Source: Prolixibacteraceae bacterium
Lineage (GTDB): Bacteria > Bacteroidota > Bacteroidia > Bacteroidales > Prolixibacteraceae
DNA length: 37,234 bases
Assembly (NCBI GenBank): GCA_947475715.1
Contig: CANJNY010000036.1
Span: forward strand, 1 to 37,234
Direction of reading: 5' to 3'
In this document: positions 1 to 8,421 of the stretch, in pieces
Position numbering within the stretch: position 1 is the first letter of the stretch
Layout of the letters: each line of letters opens with the position of its first letter
Program-made: the position numbers and the translations under genes
The notes under the pieces: generated by a model
The model's input: the letters and a program-made list of their open reading frames with translations, nothing else
The model's database searches: none
Told to the model about the DNA's origin: nothing

Positions 1-215
1 AAAAAGCTCCCTGAAATCGTGGTGCAAATGTAAACGGTTTTCCTCCCCATATTACCTTTCTGAAATAAAAAATGATTTTATTTTTACTTTTATCTATATC
101 AAACGAGCATATATCATCATTTCAGCAGGATAGCTATGTTAACTAAATGTTAAGGTGATAAAAGCAGCTGAAAAAATAGTTGATTTAGGGTTAAACAGTC
201 ATCAGGGAAAGGGGT
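1..215. other. Intergenic region downstream of lipB
   Basis: No gene is visible here. On the minus strand, positions 25-32 read TACATTTG, a match to the Bacteroidota -7 consensus TAnnTTTG. It may be the promoter of a gene lying to the left of the window on the minus strand. No convincing TTG partner is seen 19 nt upstream, so this is weak. Confidence 0.3.
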
Positions 216-920
216 TCAGATGGCATTAGAACCGAATACTTCAGCAAATTTCTCCAGAACAAGCTCTTTTAAATGTTCAAAATCCTGCTTGAAGCCCAGT
301 TCTTTTTCAATCGAAGTAACCCCTTTGTCCGAAAAACCACACGGATTAATATGTTTAAAGTATTCCAAATTGGTATTTACGTTCAATGCAAAGCCGTGCA
401 TGGTGACAAAACGGGAGCTTTTTACCCCGATTGCACATATTTTTCTCGCTGAAGATTTTCCTGCATCGATCCAGACACCGGTTGCATCCGGATCGCGTGA
501 AGCTTCAATACCATATTCAAGGAGTGTCCGGATTACCGTCTCCTCGATGTTATAAATATACTGTCGCAGTCCAATCCCGAAATTCTCAAGATCCAGTATT
601 GGATAACCCACAAGTTGTCCGGGGCCATGATAGGTGATATCTCCCCCTCTGTCAGTTTTGAAAAACAGAGCATCCTTTGCCTGTAGTTGAATGTAATTTA
701 ACAACAGGTTATGCTCGTCACCACTTTTACCAAGCGTATAGACATGGGGATGTTCTACAAAGATCAGATAATTGGGTGCCGGGGCCAGGGAGTCATCATC
801 AATATTGGATTGTCCTTTCTTCAGATCCACAATCTGCTTCATCAATTCTTCCTGCCGTTTCCAGGTAACCATATAATCGGATATCCCTAAATCAAGATAT
901 TTTACGTTTTTATTTTTCAC
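216..920 (-). CDS. lipB: Lipoyl(octanoyl) transferase LipB
   Basis: Transfers the octanoyl group from octanoyl-ACP to lipoyl domains of 2-oxoacid dehydrogenases and the glycine cleavage H protein, the first step of endogenous lipoate synthesis in the cytoplasm. The family signature RGGDITYHGPGQ lies at residues 91-102, the catalytic lysine is in KICAIG (K160), and the acyl-accepting cysteine is in NPCGF (C184). The length, 234 aa, is normal for LipB. The start is GTG, directly followed by an AT-rich stretch. It is divergent from the transporter gene at 1077. No lipA is seen nearby. Assignment is very secure because both catalytic motifs are intact. Confidence 0.96.
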   Translation of the reverse strand: MKNKNVKYLDLGISDYMVTWKRQEELMKQIVDLKKGQSNIDDDSLAPAPNYLIFVEHPHVYTLGKSGDEHNLLLNYIQLQAKDALFFKTDRGGDITYHGPGQLVGYPILDLENFGIGLRQYIYNIEETVIRTLLEYGIEASRDPDATGVWIDAGKSSARKICAIGVKSSRFVTMHGFALNVNTNLEYFKHINPCGFSDKGVTSIEKELGFKQDFEHLKELVLEKFAEVFGSNAI

Positions 921-1076
921 TTAATACAATTTGATTTTTAAGCTTCCATGCTTCAGTTTTGATCACCAAGAAGAGTTGAATTTTTCAGAGTACCAAGATA
1001 TACATTTTAAAGTATCCCTAAACTGTCGGTTCTATTCCAATTTTTCTAATTTTGAGCTTTTTAAAACCGGAACTGA

Positions 1077-2531
1077 ATGAACATAATCACTGTATTAAAA
1101 AGATACCCCACCACTTTTTGGATCGCGAACATGATGGAGTTATTTGAGCGATGGGCGTGGTATGGCTTTTATATCATCTTTGCCCTATACTTAACAGGTT
1201 CAACCGACGAGGGAGCATTAGGCTTTTCACAAACACAAAAAGGGCTCATTATGGGGATAGGTACCGCCTTTCTCTATCTGCTCCCCATTGTAACCGGTGC
1301 ACTGTCGGACCGGATAGGTTACCGAAAAACGCTTTATATGGCATATACGATATACACTATTGCGTTTTTATTGATTCCCATATTCAAATCATTCAACTCC
1401 GTCTTTGTCATTTATCTGCTTCTTGCCATTGGAGCAGCACTCTTCAAACCGATTATCGCGGCAACGGTTACCAAAACCACAGATGTACAGACCTCCTCCA
1501 TCGGATTTGGCATTTTTTACATGATGGTAAATATCGGTGGATTTATCGGACCCTTTGTAACGGGATTTGTGAGAAAATTTTCATGGGATTACGTATTTTA
1601 CTCCTCAGCTGCAGTTATTGCCTTTAATTTTATTCTGCTCACCTTCTTTTATAAGGAACCGGTTCAGAAAAAACCGGAAGATAAGCAGCATTACACATTC
1701 ATGGAACAAATCCGACATATTTTTGGAAATATTGGCAAGGCGCTGTCTGACTGGAGATTTGCACTGTTTCTCGTGATCATCGCCGGATTCTGGACCATGT
1801 TTATGCAATTTTATATGACCTTGCCGGTATTTATCGACCAATGGGTAAACACAGCACTACTCTACGATTTTTTGAATTCATATTGGCCCTGGCTTGCCAG
1901 CCAACTGGGAACAAAGGAAGGAACTATCCCGGCCGAATATATTTTGAATGTTGATGCCGGATACATTATTCTGCTTCAAATAGCTGTTTCTGCAATTGTG
2001 ATGCGATATAAACCATTAAGTGCCATGATCGCCGGAATCCTCATTGCATCAATCGGACTGGGATTAAGCATGGCAACACAAAACTCATTATTTATTATTA
2101 TCGCTTTACTCGTCTTCTCAATCGGCGAGATGATGAGTTCTCCAAAAATTACAGAATACATTGGCCGAATAGCACCTTCGGATAAAACCGCACTCTACAT
2201 CGGATGTTCCTATATTCCGGTTGCACTGGGAAATCTTTTTGCAGGGATTGTTTCCGGAAATGTTTATCAGAATATCTCGGATAAGATAACCCTTACTCAA
2301 AAAGAGGCATTATCCCGCAATATAGACCTTCCTGCCATTAGTGGACACTTTACAAAAAATGACTATTTCAGAAGTGCAGCAGCAAAGATGAGCATGAATA
2401 CTGATCAGCTTACCCAATATTTGTGGGATAAATATCACCCATCCTCTTTTTGGTTTGTCGTCGCCGGTATTGGAATCGTTGCTTCTGTTGTTCTGCTTAT
2501 TTATGATCAGTTTATTATCAAAAGAAGGTAA
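1077..2531 (+). CDS. POT/MFS-type transporter
   Basis: A 484-aa polytopic inner-membrane protein with about 12-14 hydrophobic segments. The N-terminal ELFERWAWYGFY resembles the ExxERFxYYG signature of proton-dependent oligopeptide transporters (POT/PTR2), and DRIGYRK after the third segment is the usual MFS loop 2-3 motif. By family it would carry di- or tripeptides or related solutes by proton symport; the substrate cannot be read from sequence. The C-terminal half has a long soluble-looking loop around residues 400-445 before the last membrane segment. It is divergent from lipB. The next gene starts a few tens of bases after its stop, so the two may be cotranscribed. Confidence 0.8.
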   Translation: MNIITVLKRYPTTFWIANMMELFERWAWYGFYIIFALYLTGSTDEGALGFSQTQKGLIMGIGTAFLYLLPIVTGALSDRIGYRKTLYMAYTIYTIAFLLIPIFKSFNSVFVIYLLLAIGAALFKPIIAATVTKTTDVQTSSIGFGIFYMMVNIGGFIGPFVTGFVRKFSWDYVFYSSAAVIAFNFILLTFFYKEPVQKKPEDKQHYTFMEQIRHIFGNIGKALSDWRFALFLVIIAGFWTMFMQFYMTLPVFIDQWVNTALLYDFLNSYWPWLASQLGTKEGTIPAEYILNVDAGYIILLQIAVSAIVMRYKPLSAMIAGILIASIGLGLSMATQNSLFIIIALLVFSIGEMMSSPKITEYIGRIAPSDKTALYIGCSYIPVALGNLFAGIVSGNVYQNISDKITLTQKEALSRNIDLPAISGHFTKNDYFRSAAAKMSMNTDQLTQYLWDKYHPSSFWFVVAGIGIVASVVLLIYDQFIIKRR

Positions 2532-2557
2532 ATTTGTACATCCCAATTGTTGTCATC

Positions 2558-3712
2558 ATGTTGAAGCTACAAATATTAACGATCATTCATAAAATATTCC
2601 GGATTGGATTATTAATCCTTCTGCTGGCCATCACTGCTGAATCAGCTATTGCTCAAAATGACTATTCCTTTTTTAAAAACTATGAACCGTTTAAACCTGA
2701 CACTTGCAGAAAATTTCATATCGCCATTGACAATGTAAACTTTTTCAAAAACAATGAAAATAAACTAAACCGTCAGGCCGATTATACGATTACCGGAACT
2801 TTACTGCGTCCTAAGGCGGTTTATTATGCCGATCAAAGACTCAGGCTTGAACTGGGCGGGCATATTTTGAAATACAATGGAAGGGAAGATTATGCTCATA
2901 TTACTCCCTGGTTCAATGTCCATTATCAGCCAACTGATAAAATTGCTGTTATTCTCGGGAATCTTAATGCCGATCAGGGTCATTTACTTCCGGAACAACT
3001 TTACAATCCCGAACGATTTTACACAGCAATACCAGAAGCCGGACTTCAGGCCAGATATAACACGAAACGATTTTCAACAGATCTTTGGATCGACTGGCAG
3101 CAGATGATTCTGCCCGGAGATCCCTACAAGGAGAAATTTGTATTTGGAGCGAGATCCAATCTTGAGATTTTGAGTAATAACAAAACCTTGTTATCCTTTC
3201 CGTTTACCTTTTACGGTAAGCATGAAGGTGGAACCATTGGAACAGCGCCAGGTTTAGCCAAAAGTTTTATAACCATAACCCCCGGACTAGTTTTCAATAA
3301 AATCATTTCAGGATCAAAAATCACTGACTTCAAATTTCTTACCTCTTTTTCACTTTCGACCTATCCAAAGGACAACGTGATTTTTAACCAGAGTAATGGG
3401 TGGGGGTTCTACGCCAGCGGATCTGTCAATTCATTATTCGGCGGACTGACCGCAGCGTTTTGGCATGGACATCTCTTTTACACACCACAAGGGAGTCCGA
3501 TATTTCAAAATTATTCCGGAAATGGATCTGGTTGGTTATCGAATCACGAATTTATTGATTTAAAGTACCACTATCAGCATCAAATAATGAAAGAGACCTA
3601 CTTTGGATTCATGTTTGATTACTATTTCGATACAAATCGAATGACAGCCGTGAATAGTGCAGGATTATACCTGGTTGTGAATTTAAAGGTGGTTACCAGT
3701 CGGAAAAAATAA
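2558..3712 (+). CDS. Putative secreted outer-membrane barrel-like protein
   Basis: I do not recognise a named family. The preferred ATG at 2558 gives a basic N-terminus, a hydrophobic stretch (GLLILLLAITAESAIA) and a likely signal peptidase site before QNDYSF; a TTG eight codons upstream is the alternative. The mature part alternates aromatic and polar residues and is rich in Y, F, N and G (for example TPWFNVHYQPTDKIAVILGN and YHYQHQIM), as expected for an outer-membrane beta-barrel, and the last strand ends near the C-terminus (AGLYLVVNLKVV). It lies just after the transporter gene with no terminator between them, so a joint role in uptake is possible but unproven. Confidence 0.65.
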   Translation: MLKLQILTIIHKIFRIGLLILLLAITAESAIAQNDYSFFKNYEPFKPDTCRKFHIAIDNVNFFKNNENKLNRQADYTITGTLLRPKAVYYADQRLRLELGGHILKYNGREDYAHITPWFNVHYQPTDKIAVILGNLNADQGHLLPEQLYNPERFYTAIPEAGLQARYNTKRFSTDLWIDWQQMILPGDPYKEKFVFGARSNLEILSNNKTLLSFPFTFYGKHEGGTIGTAPGLAKSFITITPGLVFNKIISGSKITDFKFLTSFSLSTYPKDNVIFNQSNGWGFYASGSVNSLFGGLTAAFWHGHLFYTPQGSPIFQNYSGNGSGWLSNHEFIDLKYHYQHQIMKETYFGFMFDYYFDTNRMTAVNSAGLYLVVNLKVVTSRKK

Positions 3713-3792
3713 GTCAGAAACGTCCTGTAAAACAATTCAGACTCCGGGAAATGGTTTGCATTGATTTAGTTGAAGTTATTTTTCTCAGGAAG

Positions 3793-3822
3793 TTGTAAAA
3801 TCAAAAATATTCTATACTTTTG
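3793..3822 (+). promoter_or_regulatory. Bacteroidota-type promoter of the rplM operon
   Basis: TTG at 3793-3795, a 19-nt spacer, then TACTTTTG at 3815-3822 match the -33/-7 elements of Bacteroidota housekeeping promoters. Transcription would start near 3827-3830, giving a leader of about 160 nt before rplM. Confidence 0.8.
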
Positions 3823-3826
3823 CAGT

Positions 3827-3913
3827 CCCGATTTTATCTTTATTTGCTGAAGTATCAATCGGGTATGGTAGCAACCTTAGCAAAATGTTATTAACAATTC
3901 ATTGTTAATAACA
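3827..3913 (+). ncRNA. Structured 5' leader of rplM (candidate ribosomal-protein leader)
   Basis: Two helices are visible between the promoter and the L13 gene. The first is a 7-bp stem CCCGATT (3827-3833) with AATCGGG (3857-3863), starting right at the predicted transcript 5' end. The second is a perfect 12-bp hairpin, TGTTATTAACAA (3886-3897) with TTGTTAATAACA (3902-3913) around a TTCA loop. There is no U-tract, so it is not a terminator. It is well placed for autogenous control by L13 or another r-protein. Function is inferred. Confidence 0.55.
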
Positions 3914-3986
3914 CTGTTACAATACCTATTGATCGTGTGAATCAGCAAAAAAGAGATTATGTCACATTTAATAATTTGAAACGAAA

Positions 3987-4442
3987 GTGGATACTTTAAG
4001 TTACAAAACGATATCGTTGAATAAAGCAACGGTAAACAAAGAGTGGGTCGTGATCGACGCCACAGATCAAATTCTGGGTCGTTTAGCCGCTAAAGTGGCA
4101 ATTGTCCTCAGAGGCAAACACAAGGTAGGTTACACCCCTCACGTAGATTGTGGTGATAACGTGATCATTGTCAATGCTGAAAAGGTACGGTTAACCGGGA
4201 ATAAATGGAAATTGAAGGAATATATCCGTCATACGGGTTATCCTGGAGGTCAGCGCACCCAAACAGCAGCTGATATCCTGAAGAAATATCCTGAAAGACT
4301 GATGGAAAAGGCTGTTAAGGGGATGCTCCCCAAGAATAGCCTTGGAAGCAAACTTTTCACCAATCTGCATGTTTTTGTTGGCGCAAATCATGACAAGGAA
4401 GCACAGCAGCCAAAATTTATAAACCTGGACAATATTAGATAA
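3987..4442 (+). CDS. rplM: Large ribosomal subunit protein L13
   Basis: A 151-aa 50S protein that assembles early on 23S rRNA. The sequence has the L13 hallmarks [19 protein letters not shown] near the N-terminus, [18 protein letters not shown] in the middle, and MLPKNSLG before a short C-terminus. The start is GTG, which removes any need for a longer N-terminus. It is the first gene of the conserved rplM-rpsI-rpsB-tsf cluster, with only five bases to rpsI, and sits behind a clear promoter and a structured leader. Confidence 0.98.
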   Translation: MDTLSYKTISLNKATVNKEWVVIDATDQILGRLAAKVAIVLRGKHKVGYTPHVDCGDNVIIVNAEKVRLTGNKWKLKEYIRHTGYPGGQRTQTAADILKKYPERLMEKAVKGMLPKNSLGSKLFTNLHVFVGANHDKEAQQPKFINLDNIR

Positions 4443-4447
4443 GTATC

Positions 4448-4837
4448 ATGGAAATAATTAACACTATTGGCAGAAGGAAAACCGCTGTTGCCCGTGTATA
4501 TCTCTCTGAAGGAAAAGGAAACATCACCATCAATAAAAGGGATATTAACGAATATTTTCCTATTGGAACATTACAGTACATTGTACATCAGCCTTTAAAT
4601 CTTTGTGAGGTTGCCGGACAATACGATATCAAGGTCAATCTTGATGGAGGTGGTTTGAATGGTCAGGCTGAAGCCCTTCGCCTGGGTATTTCACGCGCAC
4701 TGCTTAAAATTAACGAGGCTGAGTATCGTCCAAAGCTTAAAGCTGCCGGATTTCTGACCCGTGATCCACGCGAGGTGGAACGTAAGAAACCAGGGCGTCC
4801 GAAAGCACGTAAACGTTTCCAGTTCTCTAAACGTTAA
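4448..4837 (+). CDS. rpsI: Small ribosomal subunit protein S9
   Basis: A 129-aa 30S protein whose basic C-terminal tail reaches the P-site tRNA. Typical S9 features are [12 protein letters not shown] at the start, [19 protein letters not shown] in the centre, and the terminal [20 protein letters not shown] followed by QFSKR, which keeps the universal KR ending. It is translationally close to rplM (5-nt gap). About 115 nt with a hairpin separate it from rpsB. Confidence 0.98.
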   Translation: MEIINTIGRRKTAVARVYLSEGKGNITINKRDINEYFPIGTLQYIVHQPLNLCEVAGQYDIKVNLDGGGLNGQAEALRLGISRALLKINEAEYRPKLKAAGFLTRDPREVERKKPGRPKARKRFQFSKR

Positions 4838-4881
4838 TCGACAGATTACAAGAATTTTTAATAAATATTGTTTAGCATCTA

Positions 4882-4921
4882 AATTACCCGGACTCCAAAT
4901 CTTTTGGACTACCGGGTAATT
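4882..4921 (+). promoter_or_regulatory. Hairpin in the rpsB leader
   Basis: A perfect 10-bp outer stem AATTACCCGG (4882-4891) with CCGGGTAATT (4912-4921), continued by an inner TCCAAA (4894-4899) with TTTGGA (4903-4908), ends 30 nt before the rpsB start. No T-run follows. It may be an autoregulatory site for S2, or an RNA processing site between rpsI and rpsB. Function is inferred from position. Confidence 0.5.
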
Positions 4922-4951
4922 GACTGAACAGAACGTAAACAAATCATTATT

Positions 4952-5845
4952 ATGCCAAGAACAGAATTTAAACAATTGCTAGACGCAGGGGTACATTTTG
5001 GTCACCTCAAGCGCAAATGGAATCCAGCCATGGCTCCTTACATCTTCATGGAGAAGAACGGAATCCACATCATCGATCTTCAGAAAACAATCGTTAAGAT
5101 TGACGAAGCTGCAGAAGCACTGAAGCAGATTTCAAGGTCAGGTCGCAAAATCCTTTTTGTTGCCACCAAAAAACAGGCTAAATCGATTATCGCTGAAAAA
5201 ATTACAGCCATCAATATGCCATACGTGGCAGAACGCTGGCCCGGTGGAATGCTTACCAACTTCCCTACAATCAGGAAAGCGGTTAAGAAAATGTCATCGA
5301 TCGACAAGATGATGAAAGATACAGCCTGGGATAACCTTTCAAAACGTGAAAAACTGCAGATTACCCGTCAAAGGGCTAAACTGGAAAAGGTATTAGGATC
5401 TATCGTTGATCTTACCCGTCTTCCTGCTGCACTATTTATTGTTGACGTACTGAAGGAGAAAATTGCTGTTCGTGAGGCTCAACGTCTTTCGATTCCAATT
5501 TTTGCAATGGTTGACACCAACTCAAATCCTGAAGGAATTGACTTTATCATCCCGTCAAATGACGATGCATCTCAGTCTATCGACTTAATCATCACTACGA
5601 TGTGTGAAGCCATTAAAGATGGTCTTTCGGATCGTAAAGTTGAACGTGAAAAAGACGAGACAGACGAGAAACCATTGGCACTTAAAAAAGGTGGTCGTAA
5701 GGCTGTTGTTAAAATTATCGTAGAAGACGACATTGAAGAGATCGATGAGAAAGAAGATGAATTATTGGACGATACAATTGCTGATTTATTAGCCGATGAT
5801 GATCTTCTTGACGAAGAAGTAATTGATGAGGAGATTGCTGAATAA
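4952..5845 (+). CDS. rpsB: Small ribosomal subunit protein S2
   Basis: A 297-aa 30S protein, required for S1 binding in many bacteria. The core motifs are present: LLDAGVHFGHLKRKWNPAMAPYIF, FVATKKQAK, ERWPGGMLTNFPTIRK and AMVDTNSNPEGIDFIIPSNDDA. After about residue 230 comes a long acidic tail (many D/E, for example EDDIEEIDEKEDELLDD), which makes it longer than the roughly 240-aa E. coli protein; acidic extensions of S2 occur in Bacteroidota. It is followed 58 nt later by tsf, the usual pair. Confidence 0.98.
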   Translation: MPRTEFKQLLDAGVHFGHLKRKWNPAMAPYIFMEKNGIHIIDLQKTIVKIDEAAEALKQISRSGRKILFVATKKQAKSIIAEKITAINMPYVAERWPGGMLTNFPTIRKAVKKMSSIDKMMKDTAWDNLSKREKLQITRQRAKLEKVLGSIVDLTRLPAALFIVDVLKEKIAVREAQRLSIPIFAMVDTNSNPEGIDFIIPSNDDASQSIDLIITTMCEAIKDGLSDRKVEREKDETDEKPLALKKGGRKAVVKIIVEDDIEEIDEKEDELLDDTIADLLADDDLLDEEVIDEEIAE

Positions 5846-5903
5846 TTAAGCAATTGATTTAAAATAAGATAGTTTTTAAATTGTATAATAAAATTTTTGA
5901 ACA

Positions 5904-6728
5904 ATGAATATTACTGCTGCTGATGTTGCAAAGTTGCGTAAAGCAACCGGTGCTGGTATGATGGATTGCAAAAATGCCCTTACAGAGGCTGAAGGCAATT
6001 TTGACCGTGCCATCGAAATCATCCGCGAAAGAGGTAAGTTGGTTGCGAGCAAACGTGCTGACAGAGAATCTTCTGAAGGTGTTGCAATGGCCAAAGTATC
6101 TGAAGACAAAAGTTTCGGTGCGGTATTGTCCTTAAACTGCGAAACAGACTTCGTAGCTAAAAATGATAATTTCATCGCCCTTACCGATAAAATCCTCTCT
6201 CATGCCATTGCTGCTAAATGTACTACACTTGATGAAGTCAAAGCATTGGTAATGGATGGCAGAACAATCGGAGAACAAGTGCTTGAACAGACAGGTATTA
6301 TCGGAGAAAAAATCGAGTTGCCATACTACTCTTTTATTGCTGCCGAAAATGTAGTCGCTTATATCCATTCGGGAAATAAACTTGCAACGCTTGTAGGTTT
6401 TACAAAATCAATTGAGAATCAGGCAGGAAGAGATATCGCAATGCAAATTGCAGCAATGTCTCCAGTGGCTGTTGACAATGATGATGTGGCTCCTGAAATT
6501 GTTGAACAGGAATTAAAAATTGCCAAGGAAAAATTCCGTCTGGAAGGAAAGCCTGAAGCGATGCTTGATAAAATTGCCCAGGGAGCGCTGAACAAGTTCT
6601 ACAAGGATAGTACCCTTTTGAACCAGGACTTCGTAAAGGACAATAAAACCACTATTCGTCAATATCTTAATAGTGTTGACAAGGATGTAAAAGTTACTTC
6701 ATTTATCCGTTACACACTTAACGTATAA
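5904..6728 (+). CDS. tsf: Elongation factor Ts
   Basis: The nucleotide exchange factor that releases GDP from EF-Tu. The N-terminal UBA-like domain (VAKLRKATGAGMMDCKNAL) and the signature CETDFVAKND, which contacts EF-Tu, are both clear. The length, 274 aa, is normal. It forms the usual pair with rpsB and is the last gene of the operon, closed by a strong terminator 22 nt after its stop. Confidence 0.98.
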   Translation: MNITAADVAKLRKATGAGMMDCKNALTEAEGNFDRAIEIIRERGKLVASKRADRESSEGVAMAKVSEDKSFGAVLSLNCETDFVAKNDNFIALTDKILSHAIAAKCTTLDEVKALVMDGRTIGEQVLEQTGIIGEKIELPYYSFIAAENVVAYIHSGNKLATLVGFTKSIENQAGRDIAMQIAAMSPVAVDNDDVAPEIVEQELKIAKEKFRLEGKPEAMLDKIAQGALNKFYKDSTLLNQDFVKDNKTTIRQYLNSVDKDVKVTSFIRYTLNV

Positions 6729-6750
6729 CCGATTACAGATCGGATTTATT

Positions 6751-6779
6751 AAAAGAGCCTCATAATTGAGGCTCTTTTT
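6751..6779 (+). terminator. Rho-independent terminator after tsf
   Basis: AAAGAGCCTCA and TGAGGCTCTTT form a stem around TAAT, followed by a T-run. The T-run overlaps the -33 element of the pyrH promoter, so one operon ends exactly where the next begins. Confidence 0.92.
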
Positions 6780-6807
6780 GATTAAACTCATTTTTGGTGT
6801 AAATTTG
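6777..6807 (+). promoter_or_regulatory. Promoter of pyrH
   Basis: TTTG at 6777-6780, a 19-nt spacer, and TAAATTTG at 6800-6807 match the Bacteroidota consensus. The predicted start lies about 10-15 nt before the pyrH ATG, giving a very short leader. Confidence 0.75.
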
Positions 6808-6825
6808 TTGCGCTAAACATTTCAG

Positions 6826-7536
6826 ATGATAAAATATAAACGAGTCTTGCTCAAGCTATCCGGCGAATCATTAATGGGAAACCAGCAGTATGGAATAGAT
6901 CCCTTAAGACTAGCGGATTATGCTGCTCAGATTAAAGAGGCTGCTGATCTCGGGGTCGAGATCGGCATCGTAATTGGTGGAGGAAATATTTTCAGAGGAC
7001 TAAGCGGCGCCTCCAAAGGTTTCGACCGGGTCAAAGGAGATCAGATGGGGATGCTGGCAACGGTAATCAACAGCCTGGCTCTTCACTCTGCACTCACCGT
7101 TGCCGGGGTTAAATCGAGAGTTCTGACAGCTATCCGAATGGAACCCATCGGAGAGTTCTATTCCAAAGACAAGGCGATAGAAACGCTTGAAAAAGGGGAA
7201 GTTGCCATTTTCTCAGCCGGGACTGGTAATCCATATTTCACTACGGATACCGGCTCATCGCTTCGCGGAATTGAAATCGAAGCTGACGCCATGCTCAAAG
7301 GGACCCGCGTTGACGGAATCTATACTGCAGACCCGCATAAAGACCCGAATGCTATAAAATTTGATGAAATCACATTCGACGAAATCTATACCCGCGGATT
7401 GAAAATCATGGATCTTACAGCCACCACAATGTGCAAAGAGAATAATTTACCCATTGTAGTGTTCGATATGGACACTGTGGGAAACCTGATTAGGGTACTA
7501 AAAGGTGAGCCGATCGGGACTGTGGTTCATAACTGA
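6826..7536 (+). CDS. pyrH: UMP kinase
   Basis: Phosphorylates UMP to UDP in pyrimidine nucleotide synthesis; the bacterial enzyme is a hexamer of the amino acid kinase fold. The phosphate-binding KLSGESLMG, the IGIVIGGGNIFRG loop, DQMGMLATVINSLAL and the ATP-site GTGNPYFTTDT are all present. The length, 236 aa, is normal. The usual order rpsB-tsf-pyrH-frr is kept, although pyrH has its own promoter and a 318-nt gap separates it from frr. Confidence 0.97.
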   Translation: MIKYKRVLLKLSGESLMGNQQYGIDPLRLADYAAQIKEAADLGVEIGIVIGGGNIFRGLSGASKGFDRVKGDQMGMLATVINSLALHSALTVAGVKSRVLTAIRMEPIGEFYSKDKAIETLEKGEVAIFSAGTGNPYFTTDTGSSLRGIEIEADAMLKGTRVDGIYTADPHKDPNAIKFDEITFDEIYTRGLKIMDLTATTMCKENNLPIVVFDMDTVGNLIRVLKGEPIGTVVHN

Positions 7537-7800
7537 TTTCAAAGGGCGGCTTGCAACTGGCAACTGGCGGATGGCAACTGGAATTTAGCAGCTCGGGGCT
7601 GGCAGTTAGGTTTACAAATAATGTTTGAGTCAACTTCAAAAAGTATAATACAATAAATTGCCATCAAGTCACGAAAAATCGGGACGACAAAATCAAACTG
7701 TAGCTTTTTAAGCCAGCCGCCAGAAGCCAATTGCCAGTTGCACTCCGTAAACTGATCGACAGTTAAATTTCGTACACATTTCATTCAGGAGCTGCTTTTC
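7537..7800. repeat. Intergenic inverted repeat between pyrH and frr
   Basis: This gap holds no convincing gene. It is bracketed by inverted arms: TGCAACTGGCAA (7552-7563) and its exact reverse complement (7731-7742), each followed by degenerate copies of CAACTGG or GCCAG. On the left the unit is iterated (CAACTGG at 7555, 7561 and again near 7575). The arms are about 165 nt apart and could form a long hairpin. It may be a degenerate non-autonomous repeat element. An 81-codon minus-strand reading frame in it consists mostly of the repeat and was not called. Confidence 0.5.
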
Positions 7801-7817
7801 AGATTTTATTTTTATCG

Positions 7818-7825
7818 TACCTTTG
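7818..7825 (+). promoter_or_regulatory. Likely -7 element of the frr promoter
   Basis: TACCTTTG fits TAnnTTTG and lies about 30 nt before the frr ATG. The -33 region is T-rich without an exact TTG, so only the -7 box is called. Confidence 0.5.
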
Positions 7826-7854
7826 TCCTAACAATAAGTTAATTTATTCGCCAT

Positions 7855-8421
7855 ATGAACGACGAAATACAAATGATCATTGATGATTCCACGGAAAGAA
7901 TGGAACACGCCATTGCACATCTTGACCATGAACTCGCACACATTCGTGCCGGCAAAGCCAGTCCACGAATGATTGAAAGCGTGATGGTTGATTATTATGG
8001 AGTTCCAACTCCAATTATGCAGGTTGCAAACGTAAACACCCCCGATGCGAGAACAATTGCGATACAGCCCTGGGAAAAGAAAATGATTCCAGCGATCGAA
8101 AAAGCGATTATCAACTCTAATCTTGGTTTTAACCCGGATAACAATGGAGACTTTATCCGTATAAATGTCCCTGTTCCAACGGAAGAGCGACGCAAAAATC
8201 TTGTAAAGGATGCCCATAAAGAGGGGGAGACTGCAAAAGTAAGTATCCGTTCTGCCCGTAAAGATGGGAATGACTATTTAAAAAAACTCCTTAAATCGAA
8301 AGAGATCTCTGAGGATGAAGAAAAAGATACAGTCGAAAAAATTCAGATTCTGACTGATCGGTTTACCAGAAAAGTGGATGAACTTATTGCCTTCAAGGAA
8401 AAAGAGATCCTTACCGTATGA
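7855..8421 (+). CDS. frr: Ribosome recycling factor
   Basis: Splits post-termination ribosomes together with EF-G. The 188-aa protein has the family profile: MEHAIAHLDHELAHIRAGKASPRM at the start, YYGVPTPIMQVANVNTPDARTI, and the helical RRKNLVKDAHKEGETAKVSIRSARKD near the middle. Its stop overlaps the next ATG by four bases (ATGA), so the thioredoxin-like gene is translationally coupled to it. Confidence 0.97.
   Translation: MNDEIQMIIDDSTERMEHAIAHLDHELAHIRAGKASPRMIESVMVDYYGVPTPIMQVANVNTPDARTIAIQPWEKKMIPAIEKAIINSNLGFNPDNNGDFIRINVPVPTEERRKNLVKDAHKEGETAKVSIRSARKDGNDYLKKLLKSKEISEDEEKDTVEKIQILTDRFTRKVDELIAFKEKEILTV

Noticed and set aside
220-555. 111-codon plus-strand frame over lipB
   Set aside because: It is antisense to lipB, whose catalytic motifs are intact; no start context or family match.
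5660-5845. Frameshift at the acidic C-terminus of S2
   Set aside because: The acidic tail is in frame, keeps codon usage and ends with a normal stop; such tails are known in the phylum.
6751-6807. Attenuator in front of pyrH
   Set aside because: The hairpin lies before the pyrH promoter boxes and is followed by its own T-run, so it ends the tsf transcript and is not in the pyrH leader.
7539-7784. 81-codon minus-strand reading frame between pyrH and frr
   Set aside because: It consists largely of the inverted CAACTGG/GCCAG repeat, shows no family features and reads over both arms of the palindrome.
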